Shown: positions 25,197 through 33,900 of the stretch, piece after piece
Layout of the letters: each line of letters begins with the position of its first letter
How positions within the stretch are numbered: the stretch's first letter is position 1
Assembly: GCF_025567385.1 (NCBI RefSeq)
Contig: NZ_JAOQJU010000001.1
Location: forward strand, 1-64,000
Reading direction: 5' to 3'
DNA length: 64,000 nucleotides
Source of the DNA: Claveliimonas acetigenes
Lineage (GTDB): Bacteria > Bacillota > Clostridia > Lachnospirales > Lachnospiraceae
Position numbers and translations under genes: made by a program
The notes under the pieces: generated by a model
Told to the model about the DNA's origin: nothing
Database searches by the model: none
Seen by the model: the letters and a program-made list of their open reading frames with translations, nothing else

Positions 25197-25271
25197 TCGG
25201 GGTAACAGGATTCGAACCTGCGACCTCACGGCCCCCAGCCGTGCGCTCTAACCAAACTGAGCCATACCCCG
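25197..25271 (-). tRNA. tRNA-Pro (GGG)
   Basis: Read on the minus strand, the acceptor stem CGGGGTA pairs with TACCCCG, discriminator A. The anticodon stem CACGG/CCGTG encloses the loop CTGGGGG with anticodon GGG. The T loop TTCGAAT is present. CCA is not encoded. Confidence 0.95.
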
Positions 25272-25413
25272 ATGTATTTATTCTATCGAATTGTATCGAA
25301 GAATGCAAGCCCTATTTTTCTTTTTTTAAATATGATAGACTGTAGATAGTAATCTGTTTATAGAAAATCCATATCTGCAGGGAATGGCAGGAGATGAGGA
25401 AAGGAGTACGGAT

Positions 25414-26211
25414 ATGAAGGTAATTGTTGTAGGACCGAGAGGGAAGATGGGGAAATTAATTACGCAGATTGCAGCGTCGAGGGAAGATATGCAGCTGGTT
25501 GCAGGAGTGGCGCCGGAGGGAAGAGATTATATTGGTATGGATCTGGGACAGGCAGCGCTGGTAGGCTATGATTTGGGCGTACCGGTGGTGGACAATCTGG
25601 AGTCTGTGATTGATGGCTGTGATGTGATTATTGATTTTTCTACGAAGGAAATGGCGATGGTGGTATTGGAACTTGCCAGAAAATACAAGAAGGCGCTGGT
25701 ATGTGGGACAACCGGTTTCTCAGAAGAAGAAATGGAACGGTTCCGGGCAGCAGCGTCAGAGATTCCTATGCTGTATGCTGCCAATACTTCTAAACTGGTG
25801 AATGTAATGAATAAACTGTTGGAGATTGTGGCAGAGAAAATAGGAGAAGAAGCAGATATAGAGATTCTCGAAATGCATGATCAATGGAAAAAGGATGCTC
25901 CAAGCGGTACGTCTAAGGAGATGGGGGAGATTATGGCACATGCTATGGGGAAGGAGATTTCGGATCTTGCTGTATATGGCCGCCATGGCGAATGCCCCAG
26001 GGAGAAAGGGACGATTGGCTACCATTCTCTGCGCGCGGGAAATATACCAAGCAGCCATAGTGTATATTTTGGATTTATGGGTGAGCGGCTGGAAATCACG
26101 CATCATTCCTATAACTGGGAATGTTTTGCGAGGGGAGCCTGTGACTGCGCGGCCTATCTTGCAGATAAAGCCCCGGGATTTTATACAATTCAGGATGTAT
26201 TGAATCTGTAG
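25414..26211 (+). CDS. dapB: 4-hydroxy-tetrahydrodipicolinate reductase
   Basis: The 265-residue enzyme of lysine/diaminopimelate synthesis has the NAD(P)-binding start VVGPRGKMGK, DFSTKEM, GTTGFSEEE, and the catalytic block MHDQWKKDAPSGT. The usual HH pair in that block reads HD here. The first His and the Lys, thought to be catalytic, are kept. C-terminal GTIGYHSLRAGNIP also fits. The start at 25414 has AAAGGAG upstream. No dapA is adjacent. Confidence 0.92.
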   Translation: MKVIVVGPRGKMGKLITQIAASREDMQLVAGVAPEGRDYIGMDLGQAALVGYDLGVPVVDNLESVIDGCDVIIDFSTKEMAMVVLELARKYKKALVCGTTGFSEEEMERFRAAASEIPMLYAANTSKLVNVMNKLLEIVAEKIGEEADIEILEMHDQWKKDAPSGTSKEMGEIMAHAMGKEISDLAVYGRHGECPREKGTIGYHSLRAGNIPSSHSVYFGFMGERLEITHHSYNWECFARGACDCAAYLADKAPGFYTIQDVLNL

Positions 26212-26336
26212 CATTGCATTTTAGGCAGAAAAATACTATAATCTCTTTATATCAGCTGCCCATTTGCCGGGCAACTTATATGATGTTGGGGTCAAAAGAA
26301 GAGCATTCAGAATAAGACAGAATAGGAGATAGATAT

Positions 26337-27266
26337 ATGAAAAAAAGAGTTGTAGTTGCATTGGGACATCGTGCGCTTGGCACGACACTGCCGGAACAGA
26401 AGGAAGCGGTAAAGCACACTGCAAAATCGATTGCGGATTTGATTGAAGCAGGGTATCAGGTTGTGATTACCCACAGCAATGCGCCGCAGGTGGGGATGAT
26501 TCACACCGCTATGAATGAATTTGGGAAAGCGCATCAGGATTATACACCGGCGCCGATGTCCGTATGTTCTGCCATGAGCCAGGGATATATTGGCTATGAC
26601 CTGCAGAACGGTATCCGGGAAGAACTGCTGGACAGGGGGATTTTCCGCACGGTCAGCACGATTCTTACGCAGGTTACGGTGGATCCTTATGATGAAGCTT
26701 TCTATACGCCGACAAAGGTTCTGGGACGTTATATGACGGTGGAGGAAGCGAATCAGGAACGAAAAAAGGGCAATTATGTGGTGGAAGAGCCGGGAAAAGG
26801 ATTCCGGAGAGTGGTTTCTGCACCGAACCCGGTTGAAATTGTAGAAATTGAAGCGATTCGTACATTGGTTGATGCAGACCAGATTGTAATTGCCTGCGGC
26901 GGCGGCGGTATTCCGGTGCTGAAGCAGGATCACCGCCTGAAGGGAGCCAGCGCGGTGATCGAGAAGGATCTTGTGGCGGGCAGGCTTGCAGAGGAAATTA
27001 ATGCAGATGAATTGATTATTCTTACCAGCGTGGAAAAGGTTCGGATCAATCTGGGGACTCCTGAGGAAGAGGAACTGGGAGAAATTACTGTTTCTCAGGC
27101 AAAACAGTACATGGAAGAAGGACATTTTGGTGTATACAATATGCTGCCTAAATTCCAGGCATCGGTTGAATTTATTGAAAAGAGAGAAGGGCGTCAGGCG
27201 CTGATTACTTCTTTTGACAAGTTGAAGGAAGGAATTAAGGGAAAAACAGGGACAATTATTAAATAG
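26337..27266 (+). CDS. arcC: Carbamate kinase
   Basis: The 309-residue amino-acid-kinase-fold protein has VVALGHRALG at the N terminus (the canonical ALGGNAL motif altered), THSNAPQVG, the insert subdomain with DPYDEAFY, the ACGGGGIPV loop and the VEKVRINLG-type nucleotide site. Carbamate kinase makes ATP from carbamoyl phosphate. No arginine deiminase, ornithine carbamoyltransferase or other carbamoyl-phosphate gene is nearby. The altered first motif leaves some doubt about the exact substrate. Confidence 0.85.
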   Translation: MKKRVVVALGHRALGTTLPEQKEAVKHTAKSIADLIEAGYQVVITHSNAPQVGMIHTAMNEFGKAHQDYTPAPMSVCSAMSQGYIGYDLQNGIREELLDRGIFRTVSTILTQVTVDPYDEAFYTPTKVLGRYMTVEEANQERKKGNYVVEEPGKGFRRVVSAPNPVEIVEIEAIRTLVDADQIVIACGGGGIPVLKQDHRLKGASAVIEKDLVAGRLAEEINADELIILTSVEKVRINLGTPEEEELGEITVSQAKQYMEEGHFGVYNMLPKFQASVEFIEKREGRQALITSFDKLKEGIKGKTGTIIK

Positions 27267-27352
27267 CGAACGGTTTATTTTCTGCTGTACCGGGAATACT
27301 TATGGATGGATAACGCCAGAAAGCGTTCTCTGAGAAAAGGAGGAAATAAGCT

Positions 27353-27538
27353 ATGAAAGCAAGAGTGAATGATGGATGCATTTCCTGCGGGGCATGTGTA
27401 GCAGCGTGTCCGGAGGTGTTCCGTTTTAATGACGACGGAGTTGCCGAAGCATATACGGATGTGGCTTCTGAAGATGAAGAGGCAGCGGTTGAGGCAAGAG
27501 ATAACTGTCCGGTAGCTGTAATTGATATAGAGGAATAA
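27353..27538 (+). CDS. Ferredoxin, single [4Fe-4S] type
   Basis: The 61-residue acidic protein has C-x2-C-x2-C in GCISCGACVAACPE plus a distal Cys-Pro (DNCPV), which bind one 4Fe-4S cluster. Two further Cys are near the N-terminal motif. Size and charge match monocluster ferredoxins of anaerobes. AGGAGG lies upstream. Its partner is not shown by context. Confidence 0.93.
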   Translation: MKARVNDGCISCGACVAACPEVFRFNDDGVAEAYTDVASEDEEAAVEARDNCPVAVIDIEE

Positions 27539-27585
27539 GTACAGAAGGCTTCCTTTCCGCATATACTATCTTAGAGGTGATAGAT

Positions 27586-27837
27586 ATGAGGCTTTGCGAA
27601 TTTGAAAAAAAGGAAGTAATTAATGCATGTGATTGTAAGAAGCTGGGCTGTGTGTCGGATTTGATTTTTGACGAATGTAAAGGCTGTATAGAGGCAATTA
27701 TTGTTCCCAAAAGTGGGAAATGGGGCTGCCTGTTTGGGGACGGCGGTGAATATATCATACCTTTTTCCTGTATTAAAAAGATTGGGCCGGACATTATTAT
27801 CGTGGAGATACACGAAGAGAAAAACCGTCAGAAGTGA
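27586..27837 (+). CDS. YlmC/YmxH-family sporulation protein (PRC-barrel)
   Basis: The 83-residue protein starts MRLCEFEKKEVINACD and contains GCVSDLIFDE and IPFSCIKKIGPDIIIVE. This is the PRC-barrel layout of the YlmC/YmxH family conserved in spore formers. AGAGGTGAT precedes the ATG at 27586; the in-frame GTG at 27577 falls inside that site. The function is unclear even in Bacillus. Confidence 0.88.
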   Translation: MRLCEFEKKEVINACDCKKLGCVSDLIFDECKGCIEAIIVPKSGKWGCLFGDGGEYIIPFSCIKKIGPDIIIVEIHEEKNRQK

Positions 27838-27967
27838 GACATAAAATGTTTTGACAATGCACTTTTCCGGTTTTATACTATAGATGAATACTTTGCAAAT
27901 AACCGGAAGGCGTACCATGGACGGAGTGCGGTCGGTTCCTGCCCGGAGGGAGAAAGGACAAAAGAAG

Positions 27968-28420
27968 ATGAAATGCCCATATTGCAATCACCCGGATACA
28001 AGAGTTATTGATTCCAGACCCGCTGATGACGGGAATTCTATCCGCAGAAGACGTTCCTGCGATGTATGTGGGAAACGGTTTACCACCTATGAGAAGGTGG
28101 AGACAATCCCTTTGATTATTATAAAGAAGGATAATAACAGAGAGCAGTACAGCAGGAACAAGATTGAAGCAGGGGTTCTGCGGGCATGTTATAAGCGGCC
28201 GGTATCTGCGGATGATATACAGAAGACGATTGACTGTGTGGAAACGAAAATATTCAGCCTGGAGGAAAAGGAAATTCCCAGCAGTACAATCGGAGAGCTG
28301 GTTATGGAAGAACTAAAGAGTCTGGATGAAGTGGCTTATGTCAGGTTTGCATCGGTGTACCGGGAATTTAAGGATGTGAATACGTTTATGGCTGAGATTA
28401 AGAAAATTCTGGACAAGTAA
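27968..28420 (+). CDS. nrdR: Transcriptional repressor NrdR
   Basis: The 150-residue regulator begins MKCPYCNHPDTRVIDSR, a zinc ribbon with CPYC and CDVC, and contains RRRRSC and RFTTYEKVE. A complete ATP-cone follows (residues about 49-139). NrdR senses ATP/dATP and represses ribonucleotide reductase genes. The start at 27968 has a GGAGAAAGGA site. A candidate box lies before nrdD at 8859-8874. Confidence 0.97.
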   Translation: MKCPYCNHPDTRVIDSRPADDGNSIRRRRSCDVCGKRFTTYEKVETIPLIIIKKDNNREQYSRNKIEAGVLRACYKRPVSADDIQKTIDCVETKIFSLEEKEIPSSTIGELVMEELKSLDEVAYVRFASVYREFKDVNTFMAEIKKILDK

Positions 28421-28456
28421 TAATTGCAGATAGAAATGGAACGTGATAAGATTAAG

Positions 28457-28485
28457 GAGAAGCAAGTGCTGCTTCTTCTTTTTTA
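28457..28485 (+). terminator. Terminator after nrdR
   Basis: GAAGCA and TGCTTC form a short stem with a 5-base loop followed by TTCTTTTTT. A second hairpin (CCCCTT / AAGGGG, 28497-28515) with a T-rich flank lies just before truA and may be a leader element. Confidence 0.7.
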
Positions 28486-28544
28486 ATCAATACGTACCCC
28501 TTGTTCATGAAGGGGAACATTTTTAAATAAATCGGGTGATGAAT

Positions 28545-29279
28545 ATGAAAAATTATAAATTGACGATATCCTATGACGGCAGCCGCTACAGTGGATGGCA
28601 GCGCCAGGCAACTACGGATAATACGATTCAATATATTATAGAGCGAAGCCTGGGAAGGCTGGTGGGCTGCCGGGTACAGGTAGAAGGATCGGGACGCACG
28701 GACAGCGGTGTGCATGCGCGCGGGCAGGTGGCGAGCGTAAAGCTTGGCAAGCTGTATGACCCGCAGGAACTAAAGAATGCTTTGAACCGGTATCTTCCGG
28801 AAGATATTCGGATTCAGAAGGTAGAGCTTGCGGGGAATAATTTTCATGCCAGGAAGAGCGCGCGAGGGAAAAAGTATGAATATTATATTGACTGCAGGGA
28901 GAAACCGGATGTGTTTTCCAGAAGATACTGTTATCATTATCCGGAAAAGCTGGATGTGGAAGCGATGCGTGCGGCTGTACCTTATCTGATTGGGACGAAG
29001 AACTTTAGCAGTTTTACAGACAACAGGGAATGTAAAGACCCTGTGCGCCGCATTTACAATATAAAAATCGTACAGTCCGGTGAGAAGGTGCGGATTACTT
29101 ATTATGGATCCGGGTTTTTGTACCATATGGTGCGGATACTTACGGGAACGCTGATTGAGATTGGCGCAGGCAGGAGGGAGGCTTCGAAGCTTCCGGTGGT
29201 AATCGCCGCAGAAGATAGGGAACTGGCGGGATTTCTGGCGCCTGCGAGAGGTTTGTTTTTAAGAAAAGTATATTATTAG
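28545..29279 (+). CDS. truA: tRNA pseudouridine synthase A
   Basis: The 244-residue enzyme modifies U38-40 of tRNA anticodon arms. GRTDSGVHA carries the catalytic Asp at residue 53. YDGSRYSGWQRQ, FHARKSARGKKYEY and FLYHMVR are the other TruA landmarks. The ATG at 28545 has GGGTGAT at six bases; a GTG and an ATG just upstream are in frame but overlap that site. Confidence 0.96.
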   Translation: MKNYKLTISYDGSRYSGWQRQATTDNTIQYIIERSLGRLVGCRVQVEGSGRTDSGVHARGQVASVKLGKLYDPQELKNALNRYLPEDIRIQKVELAGNNFHARKSARGKKYEYYIDCREKPDVFSRRYCYHYPEKLDVEAMRAAVPYLIGTKNFSSFTDNRECKDPVRRIYNIKIVQSGEKVRITYYGSGFLYHMVRILTGTLIEIGAGRREASKLPVVIAAEDRELAGFLAPARGLFLRKVYY

Positions 29280-29306
29280 GTGTGAAATATATTTTGGAGG
29301 GTATTT

Positions 29307-30059
29307 ATGAAGTTTATTTCTTGGAATGTGAATGGAATCCGCGCCTGTGTGCAGAAGGGGTTTATGGATTTTTTTCAGGAGGCGGATGCAGATATTTTCT
29401 GTATTCAGGAGACGAAGATGCAGGAGGGGCAGTTGACGCTTGATACGCCGGGGTATCATCAGTATTGGAATTATGCGGTGAAGAAAGGGTATTCGGGGAC
29501 TGCTGTCTTTACGAAGGAAGAGCCGGTTTCTGTGAAGTATGGAATCGGGATAGAAGAACATGATCAGGAAGGACGTGTGATTACGCTGGAATTTCCGGAA
29601 TATTACTTTGTCACAGTGTATACGCCCAATTCTCAGAGTGAGCTTGCAAGGCTTCCTTACCGTATGCAGTGGGAGGAGGATTTTCTGGCGTATCTGAAGA
29701 AGCTGGAAGAGAAGAAGCCGGTAGTGTTCTGCGGGGACCTGAATGTTGCCCATAAGGAGATTGACCTTAAGAATCCGAAGACCAACAGGAAGAATGCCGG
29801 ATTTACTGACGAAGAACGCCAGAAGTTCACGGAGCTTCTGGAGGCGGGATTTATCGATACGTTCCGGTATTTTTATCCGGAGAAAGAGGGGATTTACTCT
29901 TGGTGGTCCTACCGTTTCAGCGCCCGTGCTAAGAATGCCGGATGGCGTATTGACTATTTCTGTGTGTCAGAATGTCTGAAGGACAGGCTTAAGGATGCTG
30001 AGATTCTGACGGATGTCATGGGATCGGATCATTGCCCGGTAGTATTAGAGATAGAATAG
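29307..30059 (+). CDS. Exodeoxyribonuclease III (AP endonuclease)
   Basis: The 250-residue protein starts MKFISWNVNGIRA. It carries the metal-binding Glu35 (CIQETK), FCGDLNVAH, KNAGFTDEER, SWWSYRF, WRIDYF and the closing GSDHCPV. These are the complete exonuclease III (ExoA/Xth) set, at the usual length. It cuts at abasic sites in base-excision repair. AGGAGG-like GGAGGG precedes the start. It lies 27 bases after truA and may share its transcript. Confidence 0.95.
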   Translation: MKFISWNVNGIRACVQKGFMDFFQEADADIFCIQETKMQEGQLTLDTPGYHQYWNYAVKKGYSGTAVFTKEEPVSVKYGIGIEEHDQEGRVITLEFPEYYFVTVYTPNSQSELARLPYRMQWEEDFLAYLKKLEEKKPVVFCGDLNVAHKEIDLKNPKTNRKNAGFTDEERQKFTELLEAGFIDTFRYFYPEKEGIYSWWSYRFSARAKNAGWRIDYFCVSECLKDRLKDAEILTDVMGSDHCPVVLEIE

Positions 30060-30071
30060 AAGAGAGAATGG

Positions 30072-30107
30072 GACGGAGGGTATATCGAATCAGATATACC
30101 CTCCGTC
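30072..30107. terminator. Long hairpin between convergent genes
   Basis: A 14-bp perfect stem (GACGGAGGGTATAT / ATATACCCTCCGTC) with an 8-base loop. It overlaps the last codons of the SDR gene. T-runs are weak on both sides, but the stem is strong. Confidence 0.65.
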
Positions 30108-30824
30108 TATTCCTATGATTTGTCCGGTCAGATAGGAAGGAGCATGGGCGATGCCCCAAACAAGAGCGGCAGCTTCTTCCGTTTCTCCGAAACGTCCGGC
30201 AGGAATCTCATATTCCAGTGCTGCACGTTCGTCGTCAGAAAGCTGACTGTTCATATCTGTATCAATTACTCCGCAGGCAATGGCGTTCACCTGAATATTA
30301 CTTGGCGCCAGTTCTTTGGCCAGTGCCTTTGTGAAGCCGTGTACCCCGGACTTTGCCGCTGAGTAGGCAACTTCGCAGGAAGCGCCTGCAGTACCCCACA
30401 TAGAAGAAATGTTGATAATCCGTCCGGCTTTTCTGGACACCATAGGAGGAACTGCGGCTCTGCAGCAGTAAAAGACGGAGGAGAGATTGGTGTGAATTAT
30501 TTGTTCCCACTCTCTGTCGGACATATCTGTCAACAATCCGATATGGGAAATCCCGGCATTGTTTACCAGTACATCCAGGCAGCCGCAGGATGCGTGGATC
30601 TTGCGGAAGATATGCGCTACGTCTGCGGGGCTGCTAACGTCGCCGGGAAGCAGTTCGCAGGAACCAGGGGTGGAAGCTTCGATTTCTTCCTTTACATTTT
30701 GCAGCGCATCCATACGGTATCGGCAGTTCAGGAAGACATGCCATCCTTCGGAAGCGAATTTCAAAGCAATGCTTTTTCCGATTCCTCTGGAGGAACCGGT
30801 GACAAGAACATATTTTTGAGGCAT
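30090..30824 (-). CDS. SDR-family oxidoreductase (FabG-like)
   Basis: This 244-residue classical short-chain dehydrogenase has the cofactor loop TGSSRGIG (9-16), NNAG, the Ser of INISSMWG, and catalytic YSAAK. The C-terminal QIIGIDGGYI fits the 3-oxoacyl-reductase/FabG group. No fatty-acid synthesis gene is adjacent, so the substrate is open. GAAAGGAG precedes the start. It is divergent from the RND transporter. Confidence 0.88.
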   Translation of the reverse strand: MPQKYVLVTGSSRGIGKSIALKFASEGWHVFLNCRYRMDALQNVKEEIEASTPGSCELLPGDVSSPADVAHIFRKIHASCGCLDVLVNNAGISHIGLLTDMSDREWEQIIHTNLSSVFYCCRAAVPPMVSRKAGRIINISSMWGTAGASCEVAYSAAKSGVHGFTKALAKELAPSNIQVNAIACGVIDTDMNSQLSDDERAALEYEIPAGRFGETEEAAALVWGIAHAPSYLTGQIIGIDGGYI

Positions 30825-30879
30825 AAGAAACTCCTTTCATTTTACGAAAATTGTTACTGTTTATTATACATGGGAATTG

Positions 30880-30908
30880 TTGATATTTGAATCCCCAAGT
30901 GGTATTAT
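30880..30908 (+). promoter_or_regulatory. Promoter of RND transporter gene
   Basis: TTGATA (30880-30885) and TATTAT (30903-30908) are separated by 17 bases, 32 bases before the start codon. Confidence 0.65.
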
Positions 30909-30940
30909 TTATGTAATAATGCAAAGAACGGAGGAAGCGG

Positions 30941-33900
30941 ATGTTTTCTAAATTCAGCGTAAAGAGGCCTTATACGGTTATTGTGGGAGTGGTTTTGATT
31001 TTTATTCTCGGTGTGGTGACGTTTACCAATATGACGGTTGACCTGCTGCCGGATATGAACCTCCCTTATGCTATGGTTATGACGGTTTATCCGGGAGCCA
31101 GCCCGGAAGAGGTGGAGACAACCGTTACCAGACCGGTTGAACAGGCGATGGCTACCGTAAGTAATATCAATAATATTCAGTCTTCATCCAGTGAGAATAC
31201 GTCCACTGTGATTCTGGAATTTGACCAGACTGCCAACATGGATTCTGTTACCATTGAGATGCGCGAAAATCTGGATCAAATCAGCGGTTACTGGCCGGAA
31301 GAAATAGCAAGTCCCATTATTATGAAATTGAATCCCAGTATGATGCCGGTGCTGATTGCAGCAATCAGCGCAGGAGGGGAGGATGCTGCTCGCACCAGCA
31401 AGGTAATTGAAGAGCAGGTAATCCCGGAACTGGAAAGTATTGAGGGCGTGGCGTCTGTTACTTCTGTGGGAAGTATCGAAGAGTCTGTTGAGATTACTGT
31501 AAACGAGAAAGAGATTGAGAATCTGAATGATGAAGTGTCTGCAAAGCTGAATCAACAGTTCCGGGAAGCGCAGAATGCATTGGAAGAGGCAAAAGCACAG
31601 GCAGAGCAAGGCAGGGCAGCTCTGGAGGCAGGACAGGCACAGGCAGCGGCCCAGATGGGTGATGCGGAGGCGCAGATTTCCGTAAAAGCAGAAGAACTGA
31701 AACAGGCACAATTTGAGATTACGGAGAAGAAAGCAGAGCTTCAGATGGGCGAAGCGCAGATTAGCCAGGGACTTTTGGCGGTACAGGCGGCGAAGGCGGG
31801 ATTGCAGGCGCAGCTTGGACAGCTTGAAGCTCTGCTGCAAAGTGAGAAAGAGCTGCAGGCAGCATATGACGCGCTTCTTATGAAAGCCCCGGAGGATATG
31901 ACAGAAGAAGAAACGGCGCAGCTGGCAGAAATTGAAGCACAGCTTGCGGAGATTCAGGGACAGCTTGCGGGAATGGGCGGCTACGATGCGGCGCAGGCAC
32001 AGCTTGCAAAAGCCCTGGAGGAGGCAGAACAGCAGGAAGCAGAGTATCAGGAGCAGAAAGAACAGCTTACCGCAGGAATGGAACAGCTGGAATTGGTGCA
32101 GGCGCAGCTGAATGAGGGAGCGCTTACACTTGCGCAGGCAAGAGGCCAGCTTAGTTCCGGCCAGATTCAGGCAGCAGCAGGCATCAGTCAGGGAACTGCG
32201 CAGATGGCGGCAGGCGAGACGGCTCTTGCCCAGCAGGAAACCCAGTTAGAGACCGCGAAGGAAGAGGCCTATGAGAAGGCGGACATGGCTGGGGTACTGA
32301 GTGCGGATATGGTAAAGACATTCCTGACAACCCAGAATTTCCGTATGCCTGCAGGGTATGTGAATGAAGATGGAATGGATTATCTGATCCGTGTGGGAGA
32401 TAAATTTGACAGTATTGCGGATATTGAGAATCTGGTTCTGCTGGAACTGGAAGGAATGGGACCGGTGAAATTATCGGACATTGCTACAGTAAAGCTGGTG
32501 GATAATGCAGACGAGACTTATGCGAAGATTAACGGAGAATCCGGAGTTATGCTCAGTATCCAGAAACAGACAGGTTATTCTACCGGAGATGTAAGCGATC
32601 GGATACTGGAGAAGTTGGACAGCCTGGAGAAAGAGGAAGGAATCGGAGTAAAGGCAGTTACTTTGATGGATCAGGGAATCTATATCGATCTGATTGTCAA
32701 TTCCGTGCTGCAGAATCTGGTATACGGGGCAATCCTGGCGATTATCATTCTGTTTGTTTTCCTGAAGAGTGTAAGACCGACTTTTGTGATTGCATGTTCA
32801 ATCCCGATCAGTATTCTGACGGCGCTGGTGGCAATGTATTTTTCGGGGGTTACGCTGAACATCATCTCTCTTTCCGGTCTGGCGCTGGGCGTAGGTATGC
32901 TGGTGGATAATTCAATTGTGGTGATTGAGAATATTTACCGTATGCGAAATGAAGAGGGGGCTTCGGCGAAGGAAGCGGCGGTGGAAGGCGCAAGGCAGGT
33001 GTCAGGGGCGATTGCGGCTTCTACGCTTACGACGGTTTGTGTATTTGTTCCGATTGTATTTACAAAAGGGATTACCAGGCAGCTGTTTGTAGATATGGGG
33101 CTTACAATTGCGTATTCTTTATTGGCAAGCCTTCTGGTAGCGCTGACGGTGGTTCCTATGATGTCCGCAGGCATCCTGAAGAAGGCGCGGCAGCAGGGGG
33201 AGTCGGCGTTTTATGGCAGGATTAAGGAAGGTTATGGGAAAATACTAGGGAAGGTGCTTACGTTCCGGCTTCCGGTGCTGCTTGGAGCACTTGTGTTATT
33301 CGTTGCCAGCGGGGCGCTGTCTCTGTCCAGAGGAACGGAATTTATACCGCAGATGGAGAGCACGGAGCTGTCAATGACTCTTCAGATGCCTCAGGACAGT
33401 ACGCTTGAGGAGACGGCGGCAGTGGCAGATGAAGTGATGGAGCGGGTAGGCAAGATACCGGATATACAGGATATTGGAAGCATGGTTGGAAGCACAGGAC
33501 TTTTGGGAGGCAGTTCTGTAAATGAAGCAGAGTTCTATGCCATTACGAAGGAGAAGGCGGAACTTAACAATGCGCAGCTAAAGGATCGGATTGAAGAAGT
33601 GACGGAAGGGCTGGACGGGGAGCTTACGGTAAATACTTCGTCCATGGATTTGAGCGCCCTCGGAAGTTCAGGAATTGTCGTGCAGATTAAAGGAAAGGAC
33701 CTGGACAGGCTTCGTGAGATAGCCGGAGATATCAAAGAAATTGTTGAGGGAGTAGAGGGAACGCAGAATGTACTGGACGGAACGGAGGACAGTACACAGG
33801 AGTTCCGTGTGACCGTGGATAAGGAAAAGGCAATTGCCCATGGGCTGACAGTGGCGCAGGTATACCAGGAACTAGCCGGGAAGCTTTCTGAAGCGTCTGC

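Noticed and set aside
25127..25345. Short plus-strand frame over tRNA-Pro
   Set aside because: It translates the antisense of the tRNA (GVTGFEPATSRPPAVRSNQ-type product), a well-known false protein.
28497..28515. Hairpin before truA considered as a riboswitch
   Set aside because: A single short stem with no recognisable aptamer. It is more likely a second terminator or leader hairpin.
31184..31840. 218-codon minus-strand frame within the RND gene
   Set aside because: Leu/Cys/Arg-rich shadow of the Ala/Gln-rich coiled-coil coding region.
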